In this document: one piece after another, positions 1-11,142 of the stretch
Numbering within the stretch: the first letter of the stretch is position 1
Layout: each line of letters opens with the position of its first letter
Assembly (NCBI GenBank): GCA_026119935.1
Contig: JALRMH010000005.1
Span: 310,001 to 374,000, forward strand
Source of the DNA: Endothia cerciana
Taxonomy: Eukaryota > Ascomycota > Sordariomycetes > Diaporthales > Cryphonectriaceae
Direction of reading: 5' to 3'
Length of the DNA: 64,000 nt
Notes under the pieces: generated by a model
Databases searched by the model: none
What the model saw: the letters and a program-made list of their open reading frames with translations, nothing else
What the model was told of the DNA's origin: nothing
Position numbers and translations under genes: made by a program

Positions 1-1301
1 CCTTGCCGTGGAACTCCTCCTCCAGACTCGCCGCACTGACCCTCTGCCTCTGCGGGAACGCCGCCAGCGCCAATGGCAGCGCCAGGTAGCTCGTGGCTAG
101 GATCAACCCCAGGTTTATAGGCGTGGTATACCGTGGGTTGCGCTTCAACCACTCCGTCTTCTGCAGTCGCACCAATATCAGGGGCGGGATCACCATGATG
201 GGACTGCTGTTCAGCACCCTTGAAAGAGCCGTCTCGCCGACCGCCAGCGTCGCGGCCTTCTTGCTCTTGCCCAGGCTGGGAACGTCACTCTCCGCCTTGC
301 CCTCGGTCGCGAGCTTCTGCTTGTCCGCCTCCGAAAGGACTGGGTAGACGTCGATACCGGTGCGCATCTCCTCGCCGCGCATGAGGAAGACGTTCAGCGC
401 GCCGGCGGAGGCCACGGCCGCAAAGGGAACCAGGCGGCCGAGGATGAGACGGGTCTGAGGCGGGAGGCGGGTTAGGCGGGGGACGAGGCTGTTCAGGCCC
501 ACTGCGACGGAGCATGAGGCGCCGACGGCGAGGAAGTAAGACTGGGCGATCATGGAGTAGGAGAGGGGAGTGGACTTGTTGGCGTTGGCGTTGTTGATGG
601 CTACGTTGAGAGACTGGTTGGCTATCTGCCAAAGTACGGTGCCGGTATTCTGCCGTGGGAAGGCAAGTCAGTTTGTGATGGTTCGTCGGTGCCAGAAGGG
701 AGGAGCGACAAGGCCTGTACCGTGAGACCGGGCGTGAGCATGCCTGCCGTCACGACCAGGTTGGAGAGGACGAAGGAGGACATGCGAAAAGGTAGCAAGA
801 CTGGTTCGCCGGTGTCTGTATAGGACCACAAGGTAAGCCGATGCCCACCAGAGACCCATCCTTTGTGTGGGAGAGCCATACCAGGATGTAACGTCGAGTC
901 GACAATCTTTTTGGCCTGCCATAGCTCCGGCGTCATCTCCTTCGTCTGTCCCGTCTTGTATTGTATGATGGCCTGCTTGGCCTGCTCGAGCCCCCTCTTG
1001 CCCACGAAGAGCGTCCTGGGATATCACTATGGTTAGCCAGATATTCGCGAACGCAAGGCCCGCCCGAGGTTCCTCCTTCTCTAGCTCTGTAGTTTCCCAG
1101 TCCAGAGAATCCCCTGGCGGATGATCAATGGCTGCTTACTGCTACTGCAGGTACCACACCATTTCCCCTCCCGGAGCGTGCTTGTCAATGCTCTCACCTC
1201 GGATCCGTTATGCCAGCGGTCTGCCTGACGCGGCCCCAGTACGTGCTGAGGTCATACCGCGAGTCGGGCAGCTCGCGGTTGCCCGGTAGGGATGCGGACA
1301 T
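1..1301 (-). CDS. FSF1: Sideroflexin, mitochondrial carrier-like protein FSF1 (3' end beyond window)
   Basis: Sideroflexins are multi-pass inner-membrane proteins of mitochondria; animal SFXN1 imports serine and fungal FSF1 is the family member. Four exons join in phase: 1198..1301, 882..1015, 721..815 and 1..649 (introns 182, 66 and 71 bp, all GT-AG). The start codon at 1301..1299 opens MSASLPGNRELPDSRYDLST, followed by the family's N-terminal Tyr-Trp-Gly-Arg stretch. Exon 2 carries the KRGLEQAKQAI segment, exon 3 the HPDTGEPVLLPFRMSSF signature, and exon 4 the QIANQSLNVAINNANAN motif and membrane segments. The window holds 327 codons, about the length of yeast FSF1 as I recall it, so only a short C-terminal tail should lie outside. 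It is divergent from the MFS-type gene at 2042. Family assignment is very secure; the transported substrate in fungi is inferred from animals. Confidence 0.95.
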
Positions 1302-2041
1302 GTCGAGAGGTCGTCTGCGTTCTCGCTGTTCTGCAGCCTGGTCGAAGCGGCGACGAGGAGTGAAGCACCCGACAAGTCGAGACGACCTGGCCGCGTCACT
1401 CGATACGAGAGCGCTCTTGGGCTATCTCATTCGTGAGACGTTGCGCGACGCAATGCTTCGGTTGGGGGGGGGGGGGGCGAGAGTTGTGACCCGTCGCAAG
1501 CCGTGGTCGAATTTGGCTCCTGCAAATGTCCTACCACAGCATGCAGGGTGGGATAAAGCTATCGCCGAATTCGGCTCCAGGGCGAAGGCGAGAGGGAAGG
1601 CCAAGGAGGGGCAGCAGTCTGGCAGGGGTGTGTCCAGTCCAGTGAGAGGCTGCCAGGTCGCTGAGCAGGTACTCTGTATGTATGCTCAGCACCGGGGGCG
1701 TGTTATTCCCCAACGCCTGATACCGGGCATCGACAGATTTTGGGAGAGGAGTTCGACGGTGCCATGTTTAGGCTGTCAGGTTAATATCTTTGATAAACAA
1801 GTTGCTGCTCCAAGCAAATCCGTCCCCAGAAGTCGTCAGGCTATCACTCGGGCTTCAACAGTCTGTCCGCATCTCCCCCAAGACGAGCTACTGTGTTTCT
1901 CCTCCCTTGCTTCTGCCGTACTTTGTCGCGCGCATGTGAAAAGTGTCACGGGCCAGACTCTCGAGCTTTGACGACAGCTGTCTCCGATATCGACTGACCG
2001 ACCCCGGCTCCGTCGCAAACGGGCGACAGCAGCCGGAAGAC
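1302..2041. promoter_or_regulatory. Divergent promoter region between FSF1 and MFS-type gene
   Basis: This 740-bp gap separates two start codons pointing away from each other, so it must hold both promoters. It contains a run of 14 G at 1464-1477. Long open frames here (for example 1210-1971 on plus) lack any family resemblance and partly overlay FSF1 exon 1. No specific factor-binding site can be assigned. Confidence 0.5.
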
Positions 2042-3800
2042 ATGGCGCGCAACATCGTGATGCGCCATCTGCCCTTCTCAGACTCCACGACCACAGCCCA
2101 GGCCATCAGCTACCTCCTCGGGGTGGCCCTCTTCTCCATATCCTTCCTGGTCTTCCTGAACAGCAGTATTTCTTTTGTCATCACCGATCTGATTGGCGTT
2201 CACGATGGCGTGGGCGATATCGTCGGCACTCTCGGCTTCGTCGACGAGTTGGTAGCCCTGATCGCATGCCCTTTCTGGGGTTTGATCTCGGACCGCCTTG
2301 GTGTCCGCTTCGTGGCCATGGTCGGATATGCAATCATCGGCCTCGCTCTGTTCCTCTTCGTTCAGTCGTCGAATGTGTATCCCCAGCTCCTCCTGGCGAG
2401 GATCCTGTTTGCCGTTGGGGCCACCGCCACGTGAGTCTGCCTCCCTCTAATCCGTGAACCCGGCACGCGGGACTGACGGGACAATTCTATGCAGGGCCAC
2501 GATGGTCACGGCGACCCTGCCCTGCCTCACCGACGACTCCGACTACTCGGACCCCGAGACGGAGCAGCCCGCCCTCGTCCCCAGCCACAATGTCCGGGAC
2601 AGCGTTGCCCTCTCCGTGGAGTCGGAGCTCACCATCACCCCGGAGCGCTACCGGTCCAACGGATCAGAGCTACAAGATCCCGCGGACGCGGCGCAGGAGA
2701 AGCCCTCCGTCCTCGCCGGCTACGTCGGCCTCTTCACCGGCCTCGGCGCCCTCGTCTCCCTGGTCGTGTTCCTACCCCTGCCCACCCAGTTCAGCAAGAT
2801 CGAGGGCGTGGAGATCGGCGAGGCCCTCCAGTATTCCTACTACGTCGTCGGCTCGATCGCGGTCCTCGTCGCGTCGTTCGTGTACATCGGGCTGCGGAAG
2901 CTCAAGGGGGAAGAGGGCAAGGGCTTCCGGACCCTGTTTGGGATGAAGAAGAGACGGCTGGCTGACGGATCTGAGGCGCCGAGGCGCAGCTTTCTGCCGT
3001 ACCGACAGCTGCTCCGTGAGGCTGTCGTGCTTGGTGTCACGGACTCCCAGATCGGGCTCGGCTACCTCGGTGGTTTCGTCGCCCGGGCCTCAACCGTCGC
3101 CATCTCGGCGTTCATTCCGCTCTTCGTCAGGATCTACTTCCTTGATCATATTTCGGATGGGGACCAGCGCAAGGCGTATGTCCTGGCCTCCATCCTGACC
3201 GGGGTGGCGCAACTATTCGCGCTCGTCTTCGCGCCGATCTTTGGGTACCTGTCGAGACGTCGAGGACCTTTCAACTATCCGATCACCGTGGCCACTGTCT
3301 TTGGCATCGCCGGCTACATCGCTTTCCCACTCTTGGCCAGCCCGGAGATCAGGAACGTTGACGGCCGTGGCGGGTCACCGGCTGTGTTCGTCCTCGTTGC
3401 GCTGATCGGGATCAGCCAGATCGGTGCCATTGTCTGCAGCCTGGGCTCCCTCGGCAAGGGCGTCCTGGCCGCCGACCCGCACAAGAGAGTCCAACTGCCA
3501 GCGAACGACCAGGCTGACGACGCCGAGGCCGGCGAGGATACTTCCCTGCTCAACAACGGCGTCAAGCCGCAGCCCAGGTGTACCAGGGTCCTGCTGAAGG
3601 GGACCATCGCAGGGGTCTACTCCTGGTGCGGCGGTGCCGCCATCCTGTTGCTCACGAAGCTGGGTGGGTTTCTCTTCGACTCGTGGTCACACGGCGCGCC
3701 GTTCTACATGATGGCGCTGTTCAATGCTATCCTGCTCGTGGCCACACTGGGAGTGGATGTTGCACGGCTGGCGAGGCAGCACAGAAGGAAGGATGTCTGA
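2042..3800 (+). CDS. Major facilitator superfamily-type transporter, substrate unknown
   Basis: Two exons, 2042..2430 and 2495..3800, joined by a 64-bp intron, give 564 residues. The ATG at 2042 is the first in frame and has A at -3. At least ten hydrophobic segments are visible, starting near residues 17-40. The loop between transmembrane segments 2 and 3 has the MFS-type signature around GLISDRLGVRF. An acidic loop (LTDDSDYSDPETE, about residues 139-151) follows the intron junction, and a second long hydrophilic loop precedes the last two membrane segments. The C-terminus is short and basic. It is divergent from FSF1 and convergent with the STM1-like gene. I recognise the fold, not the substrate; an efflux or vacuolar role is possible but unsupported. 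Confidence 0.85.
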
Positions 3801-4730
3801 TGGGTGACCAGGACGATGTACGGCGGGAGAGATAGGATAGAATGTAACTGGGGTCTCCTCTCTTTACAATGCTTTCAGGCTGTGGGTATTGTACACATTT
3901 CACGAAGAGCGGCTGCAGTCATACTACAAGTATGGACAGGCGATGTTAGCGTTCATTTGGCTGGGATACGTAGACAGGAATTCATTTCTTACGAAGATCC
4001 CCCCTCCATATGGACTTGCTCTCTACTACAGATGCGTTGGGTCCTGCGTTGTCCCTCCCTGGCTCAGGTGACAGAACGGCTGAGATACACTCGCATACTG
4101 GGACGGTTGGTGGTCGACGAGGAGACGTTGTGATGTTCGGCATACGACGCGTCCTACGAAAGGGTGAGGCCAGCATATATTTTCCCTCGAGACAGCCAGG
4201 GAGCCGCTTCTCATGAACTGCCTAGGGGCCGAGACAACGATAGTTGACACTTGCGAGGGGAAAGTCGCCTCGTTCCAAAACAGTCTGATTTCCGTAAGTA
4301 GTACACGAAATCCGCAGGAGCATTGCATCCTTTCGAGAGGCCTGGCTCTCGCCGAAGGATTTGTCCGTAGCCTTCCAACCCCATAGCTAAGGCAAAGAGA
4401 TCAATTAAGCAACCAATTAACCACATGTCCCATCTTGACGAGGTCAACAGGGTACCGTTTCCATAGTTCGGAAGGAAATGAGAATGAATAATTGCTTTTG
4501 TTTTGGTGGACGAGACCGATCAGATCCAAGGCGTTGAACGACCTAGGCCCAGCAGAACCGTAGAGGTGAAAAACCCTCCAAGATCGATTTAAGTACAAGC
4601 CGAATGCCTCCTGCAGCCACTTTCATCGTTTTGACGTCCAATTTTGTGCAATTCCATAGATCAGTTTCAGCGTCGAATCTCGAGACGACAGTCTGTGATC
4701 GTTGTGTATTTAAGGATTTACGCGATCTCT
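3801..4730. other. Intergenic, convergent 3' ends
   Basis: 930 bp between the stop codons of the MFS-type gene (plus) and the STM1-like gene (minus). It should contain both 3' untranslated regions and polyadenylation sites. The open frames here are short and show no recognisable protein. Confidence 0.5.
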
Positions 4731-6216
4731 TTAACCCAAGCTGGGGAAGTCGGTAGCGCTGCTCAGGTTGGGCGTAGCGGCACCGCCACGGCCACCACGA
4801 GGGGCACCTCCACGGGCACCGCGAGGGGGGAAACCGCCACGAGGAGGGCCATCACCGCGGCCGCCACGGAGACCACCGCCGCGACCACCACGGGGGCCAT
4901 CGCCTCGAGGGCCACGGTCACCGCGTGGACCGCCTCCACGGCCTCCGCGGGTGTTGTCACGCTCCTCGCGGCCGGAGTCCTCCCAGACGAGGGTCTCCTT
5001 GACCTTCTTGGACTTGGACTTCTTGGACTTGCCACCGGCGGCGGCGAAGTAGTCCTCCTGCTCGTCCTTCTGCACCTGGACGCCATCAGGAACATCGGAC
5101 ACCTTGCGGATGTTGAGGCCCTTGTTCAGGGCGGCGGCGTCGCGCTCGGCATAGTAAGCATCAAGGGTGACCTGCTTGGGCTCGGGCTCCTTAGCCTCGG
5201 CTTCGGCATCTTCATTCTCGGCCTCCTGCTTCTCGGTCTCGGCGATGGCCTCGCCGGCCTGCTCGTCCTTCAGCTCGGCATCGCCGTCGGTAGCACCCCA
5301 TGACTGGGCAGCCTGCTTCTCAGAACCGCTGTGTGGACTGTTAGGTAACGGCATCCGAGGTGGTGGAAGCTGTTGCGGGGTATAAAAACGTACGGGGCAA
5401 TGTTCTTAGTATGCCGGTCGTCAGTATTGCGGTGGCGGGTGGCACCAGCGCCTATGGCGGGGAGGTCAGCATGCATCTTCTTTTGTCTTCTATAGCCCTC
5501 AGGGCCCGGTACCGACTTACCTCCACGACCACGGGCACCACGGCCACCTCGGGGCCGATCGGCGGTGCGCTCCTCAGTGGACCTGGTCTGGTTGGCAGCG
5601 CGGCCTACGCCCTTGTCACGGAACTCTACGCGTGTGAAGAACGGAGTCAATCCCAATGATCCCAAAACAGACGGCAGGCCTTGGGCAGGGTTCCATACCC
5701 AGCTGGTTGCGGCTGAACCCGGCGCGGTTCTGCTGGCCGGGCTTGGTGCCGTCGGCGTTGGCCTTGGCAGTGGAGACGGCCGACTTGGTGACGGTCTTCA
5801 CGGGCGCCTTGGGGGTCTCGGAGCCCTCGTCATCGTTGCCTGGAGGTGGAAGTCGAAGGTCAATACGGGTCTGGTCTCAATTGGGATAGCATTCTATCGT
5901 GGATCGGGGCGGATATACCGAGAAGGTCGAAGAGGTTCTATAGCCGAGGACAGGTAAGGTTAGCGACGTTTCGTCATCAAGGGCAGTCCTGTCGGCAGTA
6001 GGTCCAGGCCGAGCAGGTAGGAGAGTGGACACAGGGACGATGCTCTGTGTGAGACGGCCCCATCCATTTTGAGCAACGGCGCTGGCGCTGGTCATTGAAA
6101 TTGGGGCAAGAGGAACACCCGCGAGCACAGCAGCAATGTGGAAGGGCAAAGCAGGGGACGAGACCGGACTGAAGTGAGGCGAAGTGGGCTGGACTGACCT
6201 TTGAGGCGACCGACAT
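4731..6216 (-). CDS. STM1: STM1/SERBP1-like ribosome- and RNA-binding RGG protein
   Basis: Family members (yeast Stm1, fission yeast Oga1, animal SERBP1) bind 80S ribosomes and preserve them during dormancy. Six exons join in phase to 312 residues: 6199..6216, 5919..5937, 5699..5839, 5521..5625, 5394..5451 and 4731..5328. The N-terminus, MSVASK then NLFDLLGNDDEG, is the Stm1_N motif. A basic Arg/Gly stretch ends exon 4, a DDRHTKNIAP segment fills exon 5, and exon 6 has the acidic linker, a VQVQKDEQEDYF-type segment and a C-terminal RGG domain with about a dozen RGG/PRG repeats. The first coding exon is 18 nt and the second 19 nt. Exon 6 has two usable acceptors nine bases apart (5329 or 5338), so two isoforms differing by three residues are possible. 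The gene symbol reflects family, not proven orthology. Confidence 0.9.
4765..4960 (-). repeat. RGG-repeat coding tract
   Basis: GC-rich degenerate tandem units inside the last exon of the STM1-like gene encode repeated RGG, PRG and GDR triplets. The same tract opens long low-complexity frames on the opposite strand, which are artefacts of the repeat. Confidence 0.85.
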
Positions 6217-8302
6217 CTTGTCGCCTGGCTTTGCGCCTTTCAGCAAGGCGTAAACTCAACGACGACAAAATCGAAAAGAGGGCGATCGGGGATTGAGGGT
6301 AGGTAGGAAGGTCCTATGTAGACATGTCCTAACCCAGTCGTGGTGCGAAGTTTGGAGGAGAAGGGAGGGCGTGGTGAGCTCTGCCTGGGGGGGGTAGGAT
6401 TTTGGGCAACGCAATTTTTGCGGCAGACTAGAACCAGTTTTTTGGCGGGTGCGGGCGTGGGTTGCGGGTCGTGGGCAAGAGAGAGAGAGAGGGGCACGGT
6501 CCACCCTGCAAGGCGGCGCCTACAATACATGCTCCTTACCATAGCAGGACAGCTGGACAGAGCTCCAACTGAAGGACGGCAGGGCACTGGAGGTACTGCA
6601 ATGGTAGTAGTACGTACCAGAGTACGTAGGGTGGAGGGTTATGTAATATACACCAGCCGGGATACCTGCATTTTGGCCGGTACAACTCAATTTTGGGCTT
6701 GCACAGGCCAATTTCAATTTGGTGGCATCAATTCTCATACACAGCAAGGGCCTGTTAGGGCTGCTACTTGACATGACCTCCAATCTAAGAACAAGTTTTG
6801 CTACAACGGCAGCCCGTTCGCCTCACGTCAACCATCTCTCATGACGATCAGGATCCGCACCAAGGAGAAAGAAAGAAAAAGAAGAAAAAATAAAAAAAGG
6901 GTTGAATAAAAAAATAAAAAAATAACAGGGGACAGACAAATAAATAATAGAAAATAAAGGCATGGTGTGATATGGTGTGGTCTCGGCTTGGCTGACCTGA
7001 ACCTGACGTGGAGGGGACGGAGCTTGAACGGGCCTCGTGACAGCTCGATCCGTGATCCAGTCGCCCCCGCCTGGGACGCCTAATCTTGTCTCCCCTTCTC
7101 TTCCGCCGAGTAGGTACCATAACATAGTACCTATAACCTCTTGGACGGATCCGTACATACTGTACTGTCCTGCACCTAGCGCGGAACAATCACGACACGC
7201 GTAGGATCGCATGCCCAACATCCTTCATCAGCTCTTTCGAGTCGAGATTTCTTAGCCGCCATTCCGCCCTCGGCGTGCCTCGAGATCCCAAGCCGCAACA
7301 ACCTGTATCCATCCAGGCACGCCCTAACCTTGGCTCCCCTTCTAAGCTTCCTTAGCTTCCAGGCGAATGCATGCCGTCTTTCTCCTGCACCCAGAACCAC
7401 GGGATCTGCACCAGGCCATCAAGCCCGTCAGCGCCCTCAGCGCTCTGGGAACTATACACATAAATAGCCTGGGCAAGAAGCCTGGGTTAATGTGGGCGGC
7501 AGGCCCAGGCTTCCCAGAATCTTTAGACCTCTAGAACCCTTGTCGGAGAGCCAATCCGGCCAGTGTTCTTGATGCCTGTCTTGCTGCTCTCACGTCCTTC
7601 CTTGGTAACCAGTAATGAAGTCTCTCCGCGACACCGTCCGGGTGTTGGAAGACGTCGTCTGTCGTCTTTGCAGCAGCCGCTAACTGATCTCCCATCCGAA
7701 GCACCGCCTAGGCTCGCCGTGCCCCCGTTCTGTGATGGGCCAGCGAAACATAACCGTCGAGTCCATTCGCTGGACTCTGCCTGTCCCTCTACGCCCCCAG
7801 ACAGAGATCGCCCGACATCTCGAGGCCACGCACGTTGGACGACCAGCACGTTCCGCGGGCTGATGACGAGGAGGCCATGGTTCCGCCCGCACTCATCCGG
7901 TTCCCCGACGTTCGCGATGGTCTCGTGCCCGCCGAGGTTGGCGAGATTGAATCTTGATGGTCGAAGTCGAGGTATGATGTCTATCTAGATGTTGGCCTGG
8001 TCTAGGGGCGGAGGCTGCGAGTATCCTCGTCGCTCGTCTGGGCACCATGACATTCCGCCAGTCTTGAATCCCCCAGTTAAAGCCGCTAGTGCTGTGTCCG
8101 ACCCCAAGGAGGGCCGTGTGAGTCCGAAAATAACAAGCTGCGGTTGTGAACGCCTGCATCATGGATCTACCCAGTACGTCCGCACATGATACGCATGTCA
8201 CTGCCAGGCCACGTTGTCTAGACTCGTTGTGACCTCCATCCAGGGAACATAGACGAAGAGTAGACAGTGCAGTCTGCAACAGCGATTTATGACGAGCATT
8301 CA
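6217..8302. other. Long intergenic region upstream of STM1-like gene
   Basis: About 2.1 kb between the STM1-like start codon and the 3' end of the Zn2Cys6 gene, both on minus. The portion next to 6216 should hold the STM1 promoter and leader. An A/T-rich purine tract lies at about 6862-6965. Several overlapping open frames (7563-7988 plus; 7523-7849 and 7893-8396 minus) contradict one another and match nothing I recognise. No RNA gene was seen. Confidence 0.4.
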
Positions 8303-9990
8303 CTATGAGGACTCCCTCGATACACTGCCGCTGGCCGACCATCTTATTCCTGGAGGTGAACCCGCCGTGCCGGGCCAAGACCTGACTTTGACCCACTCCA
8401 CGAAGCCAGGAATAACAGCACCCGGCCGGACAAGAAAGCAGATCTTCCGATACTCGCAGACCTGCCCGTCGCTATCTATTCTGTTCTCCACTTCAGGTGT
8501 GAGGTCGGCACTCCGAATGCGTACCTCGTCTGGCGGCCTCGGTTCCGCAGAAGCGTTGGGATACTCAGGCTGTGACGGGTCTAGCAGTATTCCGTGTTCC
8601 ACCTCAACGCAGCGGACAACGGCGCTATACATGGTCTTTGTCCTGAAAAAACCCTCCCTATCGTAAGCCAGCTCCAGAATGTGGCGGAGTGCGGTGAGGC
8701 GTAGATCGAGGCGGCGACAGTTCTTGGCGACAAAATAGAGCAGCGGCATGAAGCCCATTTCGAAGATGAATTTGGGCCTGGGCTCAGAGGCCGTGGCTCT
8801 CGGGTCGATGAGCTGCTGGGAGATGTGTAGGATTTCCTCGAAGCCTGCGTCATGCTCATCAAATATCATCTCGCTGGAGCTCAGACAGCAGCCAACCCAG
8901 ACCTGGCCGACGATACAGTGCATTTCCCGCCACAGGTGGCTTTCATACTCCTCGGACCCAGGTGAAAGGCTCGCCCTCCGTATCTTGCACCGCTGGCACC
9001 ACTTGGCCAAGACCCTGAGAAGGCGTTGCTGCTCTTCGCGGAGGGACTCTGGGATAGCGTCACCGTCTAACGTCCAGTGACTGTAGGCGAGACCCTTGCG
9101 GATGAGGAGAACGGTTTGGTGGATCAGAGATTCCCACGCTGCACTTTTGCCCTCGGAATCCTCATCTCCTTCCTCACAATCGGGCATCAGCCCCACCGGC
9201 TCGGGAAACTCCCCCGCCTCCGTGCCGAAGAAGTAAGGAAGCGTGGCCAGCCGGAGGAAGATTGGTCGTAACATATCCTTAGCCCACCCTTCAGGTCCCG
9301 TCGGCAGGGTATTGCAGAGGTTGATACCGTGGCGGCAATGCTGCAGCGCCATACCCGTATTGCCCTGCATCGCCTCGATGGTGACGAAGAGCAGGCAGAC
9401 GAAGAGGACGATATTCTTGTCGGCTCTCGGCGCCGTCACCAGCCCCAGCGCCTTGTTGTACTGCGTCAGGGCGAACTTCTCCCGTGAGACCCTCAGGAGG
9501 CTGGAACCCGTGTCGCCTAGCCCCTCATACAGCGAGCTGATGCACACCAGGGCGTGCCGCACAGCTGGCTCCAGCTGCCCGACCTGGCAGACCAGCTCCC
9601 TCCAGACGCCCTTGCTGGAGTGCCTGCTGAGTACAGGCGCGACCTGCACCCGGAAGAAATCCAGAGCCCTGCCTTCCATCTGGTCCACTCCATAGAGACC
9701 GGCTGGTGTGCGCTGCTTAGCCACGGCAGTGGATGCATCCCACGTCAGGAGGTCCTCCCACGAGTACGCTGCCTGACCCACGGGCGGCGGTGGATAGGAA
9801 CATGAGCGGCCCGTTGTGGAACATCTCCGGCAGTATGGCTTAGCCTCATCGCACTTGACTTTTCGCGCCCTGTATCTATAGTTGAGCCTCGCAAGATCCT
9901 CGTCCGGGCGCCGCCCGTGGAAATTCAGGTACGGACTCACTTGCAGGTGAAGCATCCAGTCTTGGTTTTTGTGCCACCCTTCCTCGGCAT
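8303..9990 (-). CDS. Zn2Cys6 fungal-type transcription factor
   Basis: Two exons, 9941..9990 and 8303..9869 with a 71-bp intron, encode 538 residues. The zinc cluster spans the junction: exon 1 gives GCFTC after a basic leader (MPRKGGTKTKT), and exon 2 continues with KARKVKCDEAKPYCRRC and STTGRSCSYP. All six cysteines of the CX2CX6CX6CX2CX6C pattern are present. The acceptor at 9870 (ATACAG) is the one that restores this spacing. Downstream is the typical alpha-helical fungal regulator body with no second DNA-binding domain. It lies 1.15 kb from the membrane protein and HET block, so local regulation of that block is possible but untested. The ligand and targets are unknown. Confidence 0.92.
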
Positions 9991-11142
9991 GTTATGTTGC
10001 GAGCGTGATTTGTTTGAGCAAGAACGTGAACCAAAATGTCGATAGACTGATAACAGGAACCACGAAATCGGTCAATCATTTGGTGGTTCTGGAAACGGGG
10101 CTGGCGAGTTCAGGAGAAAAGGAGCCCGGAACTCGGTGCAGGGGCCCCGGAGCTTAAGCTCGTGCCTAAATGCTACACGCCCGTGATGCGGTAGACACGG
10201 ATGAATACAGTTGTCCCTAAGCATTTAGTGCTGATGCATCAGCCCCAAGGCTGTAATCTTGATTCTTGTCCCTATTCTACTGGTGGGGACGTAGGTATCA
10301 TAAGGCGCTGTTCCCGTAACCTTGATATGCGTCTGCTAAGTATCTATGAATTTTGTTGCATGAGGTTTGACAGGCCGCGAGACATCTAATCTACCTGAGC
10401 CTCCAAAACCTCTTCACGGCAGATCCTTTATGTGATTACAAGCTGAACGCGATTACGGTTTTGCATCTTGTCTTTTCTGTTTGTGAGGGCCATTCGAGTG
10501 ACGGTAGGGGGGTCAGCTCTGGAGGGGCGCAGCTCATCAAGGGCATGAAGTCCTAGAGAATCAGACAGACCGGTGCAGAGGAAACAATTTTCTGGAAAGA
10601 AAGCAGACACTCCTACTTCAAAACATTTCAGAGGACATATTCTTGTGACCCTCCCTTGGTTTCTTGAGCGTCGAAGAACAGCCCAGAGAGAGCCAGGCAA
10701 TACTTCCCCATCTGAGTATGTTCTCGGACACCTTGCAGTATGCACCAGAAGGGCTTACCAGGAACTTGGTGGCCAACTCGTTTGACCCTGTGATCCTCAG
10801 TAAACCTTGGTCTTTGTGGTTAGAAACGTGTGGAACAATATCCGATCTAATTAAAGATAGAAACTCGCTATCCGATTTTGATGTACTCGCCAGGTGTCAG
10901 GTCCTGAGTGATTCTGATCCTCACGTTTACTTTATACAATCGGTAACGCGGACCATGGGCTCTTTGCAGGAGTCCATTATAGCATAATGTCGAAAGACTC
11001 ATCGGCGGCATAGCCGCCAAAGCTCGGGGCCTCAGCGATTTTTCCAGCTCGGACATTCTGGTTGAGCAGGACCTTCGGATGTTCCCATCGTTTCCATGTT
11101 GGCCGGACCCTCGAAGTCAAGTGATCCAAGGACAAATAGGGA
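9991..11142. other. Intergenic; weak coding relic possible
   Basis: 1.15 kb between two minus-strand genes. The plus strand has a 107-codon open frame at 10664-10987 (about residues 70-107: FDVLARCQVLSDSDPHVYFI, then QSVTRTMGSLQESIIA), followed by a shifted open frame from about 10986. I cannot assign either to a family. The segment at 10200-10450 is comparatively AT-rich. Confidence 0.3.

Noticed and set aside
1210..1971. 253-codon plus-strand frame over the FSF1 5' end
   Set aside because: It is antisense to the FSF1 first exon and crosses a homopolymer; no homology.
4763..5095. Long open frames on both strands over the STM1-like last exon
   Set aside because: They are by-products of the GC-rich RGG repeat; only the minus frame that continues the Stm1 family sequence is real.
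7563..7988. 141-codon plus-strand frame between STM1-like and Zn2Cys6 genes
   Set aside because: Overlaps equal-length frames on minus; no motif, signal or family likeness.
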